Shown: in pieces, positions 53,700-64,000 of the stretch
How positions within the stretch are numbered: the stretch's first letter is position 1
Layout of the letters: each line of letters starts with the position of its first letter
Assembly: GCA_013339765.2 (NCBI GenBank)
Contig: CM023454.1
Span: forward strand, 142,726,593 to 142,790,592
Source: Haemaphysalis longicornis
Taxonomy: Eukaryota > Arthropoda > Arachnida > Ixodida > Ixodidae
DNA length: 64,000 nucleotides
Direction of reading: 5' to 3'
Position numbers and translations under genes: made by a program
Notes under the pieces: model-generated
Told to the model about the DNA's origin: nothing
The model's input: only the letters and a program-made list of their open reading frames with translations
Database searches by the model: none

Positions 53700-55700
53700 C
53701 GCTCACCTCCGCACGTCACTTTGTGGACTGCTGCTTCGCCGCGTTTGAGTTCTTGGAGTTTTTAGGGCAGCACAAGTTCGCTCCAGTAAACTTCTTTTAC
53801 TTGAAGACAACTGCGTCATGTTTGGCTTCATGACAATATTGTTCAGGTCCGGATATCTTCTGTGTGGCCCAGCAGTAATGAAAGGGTGGGGGGGGGGGGG
53901 GTTGGAGCGGAAGGCACTTACTATAGTGGGTTGAACTTCACTGAGAAGAAAGAGCCGGTTTTAACTTATTTCTTTTAGGACACTCTGGTTGAACACTTCC
54001 ATGCTCTCACTAAATCAACTTCCGTGACTTCTTACAACCGTGACCCAACTGTTTAGTTGTATATGAAACTGGCACACATGCCTTTACGCAGCATTCTGGC
54101 AATCCACAAAACACTCAGCAACATTCTGGATACTTTTGTCAACCCAAATGGAATGACCAGTTTTTGAGAATTTTTCTAGACAAAATTTTATACAAGATCA
54201 GCTTTTCTGATGAGCTTTCACAGGGTCGATTCTAGGAGACATCGAAAAAGCGCAATCATTTTTAATTTAATTTAGATGTTGCTTGGATGAGTTACATACG
54301 CAGCACTTAATAATCCAAAATAACTTAGTTTTCCTCTAATGTCGCCCTTCGATAAATAAAGTCGTAAAACGTTTTCCGAATGACGCTCTCCTTTTGATGG
54401 CTGCAGTTCCATCCAGCTTTCTGTACACGCAAGGAAAGGTGTGAGACTAGTGTTTCATAATTCGTTTCAAAGAAATAACACTGAGATAATATTCTGCATG
54501 CAGCCAACACTGAAAATGCGAATAAAACATATTTAATATTTCAATGGTCGAGTTTGAAGGTGTAAATCTCTCAACCGCCGGACGGGAACTTCGAGTCGGC
54601 CCTACGTGTACACACATCCTCCAGCTCTTAAAGGTAACATGGCGTTTCTTTCCCGGCCCTCGAGACCAGCGCCAGCCGTGCTTTGCACTCCAGCAGTTCC
54701 AGCGGCCAGGATTCGCACATTTAGCTGCGTCAATGACTCCGTGTTGGTCCTTTCGTTTTGCGCGAGTTGACAGTGACTGAAAACAATTTTGTACCCTGCA
54801 ATGCCCGATCGCTGAAGGATGCTCACAAAGGGACACTTTTCAGCGGATCTATATTTATTTCGTTTATACCAGCTTCGCCTTTAAATGCATTGCAGCAGGG
54901 TTACCAAATATAACCTTCAAACTAGCGACAAAACGCGTTGAAAACTCTAATTAGTAACAATAGCTACAATCATAGGGTGAAGATAACTTCACTCTCGTAT
55001 TGATATAAAAAAAAATGAATTGCGTAAGGCGTCACCTCGAGGAAAGCGAATAATTTGTTATTATGGTTCCTCTTTGAGATATGTAGAATGGCGGTTAGAT
55101 ATACTTCTGCTCATCAATTCCACTTCTAGGATGATAGTTATTATGAAAAAACTGCAACCTGAAGTTTCGTCTGCGATGTTTTATGTCTCATTTAAATTTA
55201 CTTTTACTTCGTCTGGTCCTATGCTGACGGTCGCAATTACCTAAAACAAAATGCACTCCCGTATTCGGTATGTGTTTGAGCGTATCGACAAGTCCTTTCC
55301 TGTACCGATGCGAGAAACATGCATACTCCAACGTTGAAAGCCCAAAAATAAAATACAGTAGTTCTCTTAAGTTAGATGGAGGTTCACTTAAATTTAGTCT
55401 CTAAAAACCAAAACTTAAGCAGCCTTACCTTTTTGTGGGGAACGTGCCTAGCTCACATCAACCACTATTAAAATAAACTCATGGGTATTTACATTCCCTG
55501 GTCGTTGTTAAAGCTTATTCAACTGGCACAAACGTTTCCTTGTAAAGGTGACGTGAACACCCTTTTTACCATTGAACGAAAATTATCAATCGGCACACAC
55601 GGATGCTATTAAATTCTAATCCGGATGGGCATTCGGAATCAAGTTCTTTTTCTATAGTCCTCCACATTACGCAGTCATACCGAACATTTTGAACGATGAT
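53700..55700. other. A+T-rich interval, nothing recognised
   Basis: Contains a 14-G run at 53888-53901. Short open frames on both strands near 54447-54836 show no motif. No repeat boundary was identified. Confidence 0.45.
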
Positions 55701-55965
55701 TTGAGGCAAATAGAGATATCATTTATATATACCAGAGCGGAGGTCCCAAAACGGAGCTCTGGGGATCCACTGAGGTCATGGGAACATGTCTAGTAGAACT
55801 ACCGTTGAGAATAACTGACTCCTGCCTTGGTGAGTAATCCTGGTCTGCCCGTGCACTAACCGATTCATTCAGGTGATATCCCCGCAGTGTTAACCAGAAG
55901 GTCATAAAGAACAACGTCAAATTCTTTTTTGATGTCCAAGAAAATACGGTCAACTACTATATGCC
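55700..55965 (-). pseudogene. LINE RT fragment, minus strand
   Basis: Minus strand in two frames: FLDIKKEFDVV (motif A), LRGYHLNESV, QESVILNGSSTRHVPMTSVDPQSSVLGPP (in shorter pieces: RHVPMTSVDPQSSVLGPP, motif B region). The order matches CR1-group RTs. Only ~270 bp remain. Confidence 0.7.
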
Positions 55966-55989
55966 TAATTTTGCTAGAGCAAATTTATG

Positions 55990-56410
55990 CGGGAGCTCTC
56001 AAGCTGCATGGAACAGGAACTACCTTCATAAAGTCTGCGACTCTACGAAAGTTAGACTCTCGGCGCCCATTCTCTGAGGAGACAATCCTGGGGCACTGGC
56101 CTTCTCCGTCGTCTGCGGACAAGGCGACAAAAGCGCTCTTGTGTTTCCTCAAAACGACGAAATTGCACAAAAGACTGTAGCGCAAGACTACTCTCCATGA
56201 ACTGTCTGAACGTTTTTGTCTATAGTGTCCTACCGCTGGGCACACCACTCCGCGCTCTGTTCGTTCCATTCCCCTTCTTTTTCTATTTTCCTCTTTTTCC
56301 TCATTGTTCCCCTTTCCCCCGTGCAGGATAGCATACTAAGCCGTAGCCTGGTTGATATTCCTGCCTTTCCTTTACTTTTTCTCTCTCTCTTTCATGAAAT
56401 CTGCGTTGAC
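55990..56410 (+). pseudogene. I-clade LINE tail, plus strand
   Basis: SEETILGHWPSPSSADKATKALLCF then LKTTKLHKRL-stop (56178-56180) looks like the C-terminal end of tick I-clade ORF2, followed by a pyrimidine-rich 3' UTR (CCTTTCCCCCGTGCAGGATAGC, CCTGCCTTTCC, CTCTCTCTCTTTC). It lies back to back with the minus RT fragment. Confidence 0.6.
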
Positions 56411-56419
56411 TAGATGCTA

Positions 56420-57460
56420 GAGATTGTGCTTAACCAAGTGTTTTATATCACAAGTATAGCTCAGCTGGCATCGAAACACCGCCACTAAATTAAAATCAAG
56501 GCTTCGTCAATGACAAGGCTATATTGTTATGGAAAATTTAAAATACCACATCTACTAATACACCACGAATGTCATTTTCCAATGCCTGTTGCTAGAACCT
56601 ACCGCCTACTTACAAAAAGCGCACCAGGACACTTACTTTCCAACGCCTCGAACTGCAACATTTAATATCTGTGGGCAAAAATGCGTATAACATAATACAT
56701 GGTAATATTTGTTTTCATTCTACCCGTGCTAGAGCACTTCAGGATCAAAGATACGAGCCTTTTACAGCAAAGCTGTAGACCTGTACATACATCTCGGTTC
56801 CAATCTCCGTTTCATCAGCTAAAAAAGTCGTATTTCTTCTCCGTCGGCCATGTGACAAGAGAAATAGAGAGATAATTTTCTTTAGAAAGGGGTGATCACT
56901 AGTGACGATGGACGAAATGAATCCTAATGAATGTAAGAAAAAATACACAATTGCAGGTTGTTCTCAATAAAATGACTAATTGACCCAGTTATTGAATGAG
57001 CAATTACTGGGCCTGTTCATGGTGATCGCCATGGATTCAGAAGATCGCACTGGTTTGCCAGTGCGTCCGGTGGACGACCCACTCAACCAACCCCTGCTAA
57101 ACCACTTTTAATTGAAATAACTGCAAATACAGATAATAGTACTGTATGTTTTTGTTTATCCGGCGTGGTTCAGTGGTATAAATGTACAATGGCTGGAAGA
57201 GTTTGGGGTTCACCAAACTAGGTGTGTGTGATATCTGACGGAGGGGTGGTAGGTCAGTAAGGACATCGGAGGGGGGACAGGTGTGGGGTATGCAAATTTC
57301 GAAGTGTTTCGGTTGTGCAGGACGCTTTTGCCTTATATTTGGAAATAAAGATTTCATTCGAGCGGGGAATTGGTCGTAGGCGGATGCGGTAGCCAACTAG
57401 AGTCTGTGCTTTTAGACTGGTGCGTCCATCCTGCATGTGCTGGTGGATGCCCATAGCTGG
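56420..57460. other. Interval with no recognised content
   Basis: No family motif. The right part may belong to the 5' flank of the I-LINE. Confidence 0.4.
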
Positions 57461-57856
57461 GGAGCGCGAAGGTTGATCGGGACGGCATCACCCTAGGAAC
57501 CGGCCCTGGTTGCCTGAAGAAAGGGGTTCGTGGCCAGGTACCCAGTCGATGCAGATGTTGGTATATTTCTAGTGCAGGAGTTTGGTGGCACACAAACCCC
57601 GCACGGGGCACCTTGAGTAATCTTGGTGTCGGTGTTGGCGGCACCGCGGACCCTGAGCCCCCATACTCTTGCTGTAATCTACCGTGGCTACGAGTTGTAA
57701 GGTGAAGGGTAGAAACCACAAACGGTGGTCGTCGGAGCCCAGGTCAAGCTCCGGCGGATGGGCGCCCGGTCTGTTTAGCAGGCAGGGAGCTCCGGGACCT
57801 CTCTCGGCATAAGGGTAAACCGAGCTGAGGAAGTCCCCTGCTTTTTTCAATATCGC

Positions 57857-59876
57857 ATGGCTTTTTCTTTATCCCCCCAATCCCATGATCCGCCCCCTAA
57901 AAGGGGCCGCACTGAAGTACTAGCTAAAGGTAAATCAGAACATTTCCACAAACGTCTTGTCATTCACTCTGCAGAAACCACTCCTGTTGCAAAGAAGTCT
58001 GTCATTCTGTTGGCAAGATGCATAGAGTCTGTTGTTGGTTCAGACTATGATGCTGTGAAACTCGCATCAGGTGATGTACTGGTCGAAGTAAAAAGGAAAA
58101 CTCAGAGTGAGAACCTACTGAAACAGACGACGTTGGCCAACATGACTGTAACTGTGACACCACACCGGAACCTCAACTCCTCGCAAGGAGTCATATCAGA
58201 GAAAAAACTAGAGTCTGAGACGGAAGTAGATCTTCTTGAGGCGCTCCAACCTCAAGGTGTAACAGCACTAAAATGAATCGTAATCCGGATAGAGCATCTA
58301 CTCTTAACGTTTGATCGCACAACGCCTCCAGAAAAGGTCAAAGTGGGTTTTCTTAGCTGCAACGTACAACCGTATGTCCCACATCCGAGGCGCTGCTTTA
58401 AATGCCAACGATACGGCCATAGAACCCAATCAAGCAGAGGGAAGTTGACATGTGCCAACTGTGCTGAGGCAGGTCACTCCTCAGAAGCTTGTGAAAGCGC
58501 CACTCAGAAGTGCACGAATTTCAGTGGACCGCACGCTACTTATTCGCATGCGTGTACACAATTCAAGGCCGAAAAGGAAATATTTCACATAAAAGTAAAT
58601 GAAAACATCACCTATCCAGAAGCGTGCCAAAACCACAAGCTGCTTTCGGCCACATCGTACGCAGACGCCGCCCGCCGGGGGTTGGGGCGCGTTTGGTCGG
58701 CACGGCAACACAGTGCAGCCTTCTTGCTGACGTGTTGCTGTCCCAACCCCCAGCTGAGCAGCCACCTGCTGCCTTTACAACAGCTTTAGAGGCTGCGGGG
58801 GCCCCGTGTCTTGCCGGACTGCCTTCGGTAGTCAAGAGTAGTCAGGAATCGCCCAGTGTGGCGACTCCAGCGAATGTGGCGATTGTGATCGCCGCTGGGA
58901 GCTCTGCCGCTCTCACTGTTTCCTCTCCACCGGCCCTAGGGACACCTGAGGGCACGGAGGAGATGGACACAGCAGGGCCCACAGAAGCGCCCATCCTAGC
59001 CCCGGCCGCCTGCCCCGGCCGCGGCGCTTGCGGCTGGAACCAAAGGCACTCGAAAGGGTCACCGACGTCGACAAGGAGCCAAGCAACGACGAGGACGACA
59101 ACGGCGCAGAGCCCCTGACCACATACGGTGCTACGCTGTGTTGGTATAGGACAGAGAGGCAGGCCTATCCTCCGCCCCACCCGGGGCTCGCGAGGAGAGA
59201 GGCCGCGCTTCTACGACAACTGCAAACCGGGACGGTGGTTACGCCGGCGCTCGCGCGCCACGTGTGCCCGGACATGTACGAGGACGAGGTGTGCAGTGTG
59301 TGTGCTCGTGTGAACGCAGACTTGGCTCACTTGATGTGGGGATGTGCGGACCACGACTCAAGTGCGGGGAGGCCGATCCTCCCACCGGACATTGCGGACT
59401 CAGTGCGCTCTTCGGGGCGAGAAGATCAGCTAAGGGCCATCCAGCGGCTCGAGGCTGCACTGGACAGGCAAAGGCGAAAGGGGAACCCGCACTCCCCTCA
59501 GCCTTCTCCTGCGGGAGCGAGCGCTAGGGGCGACAGCGGCGGCACTCCAAGTAGCCCGCACCGACCAAACGCAGACCTCGAGGTCGGCCCGACGCCGCGG
59601 TGAGCGGTGAAGACTACGGGACGGTGAAACCCTGCGTGACCTGATCCGTCCCCGACTGCCGGTACCTCAATAAAGTCCTTTCTCTCTCTCTCTGTCTCGA
59701 AAGGGTGCCAAGTCCAGTAACCCGGTCCGCCGGACACCCCCGAACATCTGATGAAGAAGTGGACGTCGGACCGTTCCTGTCTGCATCGCTGCGCAAGGAA
59801 CGGGCTGCGGCGTTCAAACCAATAGAAAAGCAAAAGAAACCCGCTCCAAGAATACAAGCCACGATAGACAAAACAT
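57857..59876 (+). pseudogene. I-LINE ORF1 (gag-like), interrupted
   Basis: ATG 57857 gives a clean 139-codon frame (MAFSLSPQSHDPPPKRGRTE, SVILLARCIESVVGSDYDAV). After a stop at 58274 a new frame reads PHPRRCFKCQRYGHRTQSS, LTCANCAEAGHSSEACES, QKCTNFSGPHATYSHAC: zinc knuckles, the third with Phe for Cys. A further shift near 58690 leads to an Ala/Pro/Ser-rich tail. At 59049-59059 the frame LERV is split by the nested LINE and resumes at 59696 as LERVPSPVTRSAGHP, ending AFKPIEKQKKPAPRIQATID-KT-stop at 59876. ORF1 would bind element RNA. Confidence 0.85.
59060..59695 (+). mobile_element. 5'-truncated LINE inserted in ORF1
   Basis: 636 bp flanked by perfect 11 bp repeats CTCGAAAGGGT (59049-59059 and 59696-59706). 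It encodes an I-clade ORF2 C-terminus, WYRTERQAYPPPHPGLARRE, then VCPDMYEDEVCSVCARVNAD and AHLMWGC, and ends with AATAAAGTCC and (CT)n at 59668-59695. The short length reflects incomplete reverse transcription. The Cys/His arrangement is typical of the C-terminal finger of these ORF2 proteins. Confidence 0.93.
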
Positions 59877-59930
59877 GACCCCACACACACGTTCCAGTAG
59901 CTCCTAAAGGTACATAATGGGACAGAAAAT

Positions 59931-62900
59931 ATGATCCAGTGGAAGTGCAGAGGCTTCCTTAAAAATCTTGATGATGTCTACAAAACACTGCATTCCGATC
60001 AGCCAACTGTGATGTGTCTACAAGAAACACATTTAAACTCCAAACACACAAATCTCTTAAATAGTTACATGGTATTTAGGAAGGACAGGGATGGTGGTGG
60101 TATATCTTCAGGTGGTGTGGCCATCATTGCCCGAAAATTATTGGCATGCCACCGTATCCAATTACAGACTGTCCTTGAGGCTATTGCCATTAGAACCATA
60201 ATTTTCAATATGCTAATAACAGTGTGCTCCATCTACATCCCTCCTGATTTACAGCTTTCAAGCACCGATTTCGAGGGCCTTGTAGATCAGCTACCAGAAC
60301 CTTTCATTCTTATAGGTGACCTCAATGCACACAACACTCTTTGGGGCTATCTGCGCACGGATTCCCGAGGTTGCCTAGTCGAAAAAAATTTAATATCTTC
60401 AGGAGGATGCCTATTTAACAAAAACAAGCAAACATACCATAATATAGCACACAACACTTATTCACACCTCGACTTGGCCATTGGCTCTGCAGTACTCTTT
60501 CCATCACTTGAGTGGGATGTTGGCACTAACCCATATGGCAGTGACCACTTCCCTACCTCACTAACATACATAGATAAGGGCCCTAACAGTTCCCCTTCCC
60601 ATTGCAAGTTTATAGAAGCAAGAGCAAACTGTAACACATTCGATGAGACATCTCAACTAAACTACACATACGTAACACACTTAACTGTAGAGAAGGCAAC
60701 CCAGCTGGTCACAGAGCCCATTCTCGCCGCCGCCAAAAAGTTAATACCCCAGACCTCTGGGGCCCTGCGCAACCCGAGAATGCCCAAGGCGTGGGGCATA
60801 CTCCGTAGACACCCCACAAGTTTTAACCTTATTTCTTTCAAAAGAGCAAAGGCATTAGGTAAGCCTGTGCGCCGTGAGGAAAAAAGGGAGAGCTGGCGTG
60901 CCTTTCTCACTTCCATAAATTCATACACGGACACCCACAAGGTATGGACCCGAATACGTAAACTAAAAGGACAACACACACATAGACTGCCCCTGGTTAG
61001 CACAACAGGGGGCACTCGGGAAGATCAGGCTAACACACTTGCACAACACTTTCAACACGTGTCTACTTCTGCACACAATACAAACACTTTTATGGAACAC
61101 AAAACATCTACCGAAAAGAAGCCTATACGCGACAAGAACAAGTAAAAGTCTGCATACAACTGTGAATTTACGCTACATGAGCTGAAGATTGCTCTTGCCA
61201 CTTGTGAACCTTCTGCTGCAGGTGCAGACAACATTACATACACTATGATTCAACACCTGCACGCAGACACCCTTGAGACACTCCTTCACCTATACAACCA
61301 AATATGGCTATCGGGGCACCTTCCAAGGCTTTGGATGGAGGGCATAGTTGTGGCTTCCGGGCAAGGCGATCCACAAATGATCAGCTTGTTGCATTAGAAT
61401 CATACATCATAGATGCCTTTATAGAAAAACAATATTGCATGACCGTATATTTTGACATCGAAAAAGCGTACTATACGGCATGGCGTTACGGCATCCTTGC
61501 AGACTTAAAATCCTATGGTGTAACAGGTAATATGTTGAACACTCTTGGTAGTTACTTGTCCAAACTAGCATTTCGCGTTAGAGTTGGATCGGCACTGTCA
61601 AGAGTTCACATTCAAGAAAATAACGTGCCTCAAGGCGGAGTTTTGAGCTGCACGCTGTTTATCGTTAAGATGAATTCGCTTCAGAAAGCATTGCCTCCAT
61701 CGATTTCCTGTTTTGTGTATGTGGATGATGTACAAATCCCTTTAGGTCTTGTAACATATCCATATGTGAACGTCAAGTTCAGCTTGGGGTAAAGAAACTC
61801 TCTCCCTGGGCAGACGAAAATGGTTTCAAACTTAACCCCACAAAAAGTACCTGTTTCGTATTCCCAAGAAGACGTGGAGGAAGGCCCGATCTTGAAATAA
61901 ACCTCTATGTTTACCCAATTCCTTTCAAAAAGGAACACAAGTATTTGGGTGTAGTGATGGATGAAAAACTTACATTCATCTCTCCCATCAAAGAATTCGA
62001 ACAGAAATGTCTAAAAACAATAAATATGTTGAAAGTCCTGTCTCACCAATCATACGGTGCAGATAAATGACTCCTGCTGCGCCTTTATAACGCTTTGGTA
62101 GGGTCTCGTTTGGATTACGGCAGTGTTGTCTACGGGTCGGCTACAGCGCTAAAAATGCTCGATCCAGTGCGGCACCTGGGGCTTCGCCTCTCGTATGGTG
62201 CTTTCCGTACACGGCCCTACCCAAAGCTTGTATGTGGAATATGACAAATCGTGCCTGGAGTACCAGCGAATTTATGTTGATCCTTTATATGCTTGTAAAA
62301 TATTATCAGTCGAAAACCATCCTTTTAAACATATTTTTATGGATACATCCACGTCACAGCTGTTTTAAATCGCCCATTCGTTTCTGTTCCCTTCTCACAA
62401 AGGGTGAGAGAGGAGGCGCCTTTACTTAATGTCTCCTTTTTAAACATCTTGAAATCATCTTTCGTTGATTTTATAGCACCATGGCACCTTCACACTGTGT
62501 CGTGTGACTTATCTTTCATCCAACTGGATAAAAATAGGGTACCGAGAAATGCGATTCTGAAGCACCTACTGGCACTCCAGAAGAGTACCAGTGTACAGAA
62601 TTTTATAGCGATGCCTCTGAAACTGCCTCCGCCGTGTCATGTGCTGCGCACGGACCCAATTTTAAAGCTTCTGAATCCATGAATGTAACGTTGTGCATCT
62701 TCACAGCAGAGGCCTATGGAATCTTTCTAGCTGTGAATCACATTGTCCAATGTCATATCTCAAAATCTGTCATTTACACTGATTCACTAAGTGTCGTACG
62801 GGCGTTAGCATCCTGAAAGAAATCCAAAAATTACATCATCAATCTTCTTCTTAGGAGAAATATGTCGGAATATGGTGCCAACCTTGAAGCAACTGTTTGT

Positions 62901-63340
62901 TGGGTCCCGGTTCACTCGGGGATCGCTGGAAATGAGAGGGCAGATATAATGGCTGCTGCTGCACTCTCCAACACAGTGCACATAACAACAGTACCCTACA
63001 CCGACTTGAAACCACACAGAACAACAACTACGTAGAACATGGCAAAAACATTAGAATGAACAGACAGACAACAAACTCCACATTGTAAAACCACATTTGG
63101 CACGATACAAAACCGATTCACACAACAGACACACAAGTTACCTTGGCAAGGTTATGGATAGGCCACACACATGTAACACACTCCCACCTACTCACTGGAT
63201 CCCCAGACCCATGTGTAGCCGGTGTGGAAAAGGCCTATCCGTAACCCACATACTCATTCAATGTAAGGCACTTGACATGACACGACGCAAACACTTCCCA
63301 CAGCTGTACATACGACATATTCCACAACATCCGTCATGAT
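59931..63340 (+). pseudogene. I-LINE ORF2: APE, RT, RNase H
   Basis: 59931-61145 is one open frame: QWKCRGFLKNLDDV, VMCLQETHLNS (metal Glu), VCSIYIPPD, LIGDLNAHNTLWG and NPYGSDHFP, all APE motifs present. The RT begins GHLPRLWMEGIVV, then a deletion near 61345 removes the following finger motifs; MTVYFDIEKAYYTAW (motif A), NVPQGGVLSCTLF (motif B) and CFVYVDDVQ (61718-61729) remain. A stop lies near 62068. RNase H: FYSDASETAS, FTAEAYGIFL, VIYTDSLSVV, VPVHSGIAGNERAD, all four acidic/His blocks present. The end has CSRCGKGLSVTHILIQC, a Cys/His finger. Confidence 0.87.
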
Positions 63341-63599
63341 TATCAGGAGAGGAGCCCATGTTTTCAGAGAAACATGTATTTAAGTTTCTTACCGACATAA
63401 AATTTTTACATCTCATTTCTTATCATGCACCTTGACAACCTGGCCCTTTACACCAGTCATCTTCATTACGTTGCATTTTACTTTATTTTTACTGAAATGT
63501 TCTACTTTTACTTCCATGTCACTCTCATGTAATCACTATTGTTTGGCGCAATTTGCCCTTAGTAGGCCTTGCGCCAGTAAACTCCAAACGTCATCATCA

Positions 63600-64000
63600 T
63601 AATTGCACACAAAATTTTATAGACGGCAAGGTCGGTGGAACTACATGAGCTCAATGCTGTGGGGGAGGCAGCGGGGGTGTGCGGGCTTGTAAGAACCTGT
63701 ACGGATGCGCATGGGGGTGGTAGATGTATGTAACATTTAAAAGCAATAGCTGATACACGTGCAGTTAATAGGGTATAGCTCCGCATCGAAGCCTGAAAGT
63801 TCTCCGTCTAGTATGGTGGTGTAACTTGAGAGAAGCGGGGCCAAGGAATGGTGCGTCGCCTAACCATTCGCGTGCATTATACGCTTTAGAATTTTAGGTT
63901 TGCTTTCAGGAACTTCCCTTTTTGCGTTTTCGCAGCTTTAGTGAACACCATCGCGTCCAGAATGCAATTTTTGGCCCCGATAGTTTCTAGGTAGCTGGGC
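63600..64000. other. Terminal interval, nothing recognised
   Basis: No coding or repeat signal seen in the last 400 bases. Confidence 0.45.

Larger units (their letters stand above)
57460..63600 (+). mobile_element. I-clade LINE with nested truncated LINE
   Basis: G/C-rich 5' UTR (about 57460-57856), ORF1 with zinc knuckles, ORF2 with APE endonuclease, RT and RNase H, and a 3' end with TCATCATCATAA near 63588-63600. RNase H after RT indicates the I group. Frame shifts, a deletion in RT and a nested LINE in ORF1 inactivate it. The 5' limit is approximate. Confidence 0.85.

Overview
The window looks like repeat-dense, non-coding DNA of an arthropod, most likely an ixodid tick. I infer this from the mixture of families present: tRNA-headed SINEs with a body like those known from ticks, CR1/L2-like and I-clade LINEs, Penelope-like elements (PLEs) carrying a GIY-YIG endonuclease, and Ty3/gypsy and BEL/Pao LTR elements. 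I found no convincing host gene, no rRNA, no functional tRNA and no CRISPR array. Nearly every recognisable reading frame belongs to a retroelement and nearly all are broken.

Layout: 1-4880 is a heavily mutated Ty3/gypsy gag-pol on the plus strand with a palindrome-rich insert at about 2418-2947. 6430-12890 is a plus-strand PLE split cleanly at 8065/12386 by a roughly 4.3 kb CR1/L2-like LINE, whose ORF1 carries a 2A-like SGDIETNPGP motif. 12.9-27.9 kb is mostly unannotatable A+T-rich sequence with an I-clade tail (17.8-18.7 kb), a minus-strand CR1-like LINE (21.2-23.3 kb) and SINE heads. 28-29.7 kb holds minus-strand gag/protease-like fragments. 29.7-33.9 kb holds two copies of one repeat (one with a SINE inserted, the other serving as an empty site), a 614 bp LTR and a 65 bp minisatellite.

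The centrepiece is 33925-48912. I read it as one PLE with inverted terminal segments that has accumulated nested events: an inverted tandem array of a tRNA-headed SINE-like unit (34122-36995) inside the TA microsatellite of its left arm; tandem amplification of its 5' coding region (37.4-38.3 kb); a nearly intact BEL/Pao element with LTRs and a 5 bp target duplication (38704-44367); a minus-strand I-clade LINE; a tRNA-like SINE; and a GC-rich promoter-containing insert close to its end.

48951-53700 is a mosaic of a second copy of the 614 bp LTR family, minus-strand gypsy gag pieces and a plus-strand gypsy pol piece with an internal deletion. 55.7-56.4 kb has two LINE fragments in opposite orientation. 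57460-63600 is an I-clade LINE (ORF1, APE, RT, RNase H) whose ORF1 is interrupted by a 5'-truncated LINE with an 11 bp target duplication.

The genes do not form pathways. They record successive retrotransposition, and the junctions give a relative order: PLE before BEL/Pao, PLE before LINE, repeat A before SINE, I-LINE before truncated LINE. All protein assignments were made by eye from motifs; no database search was run.
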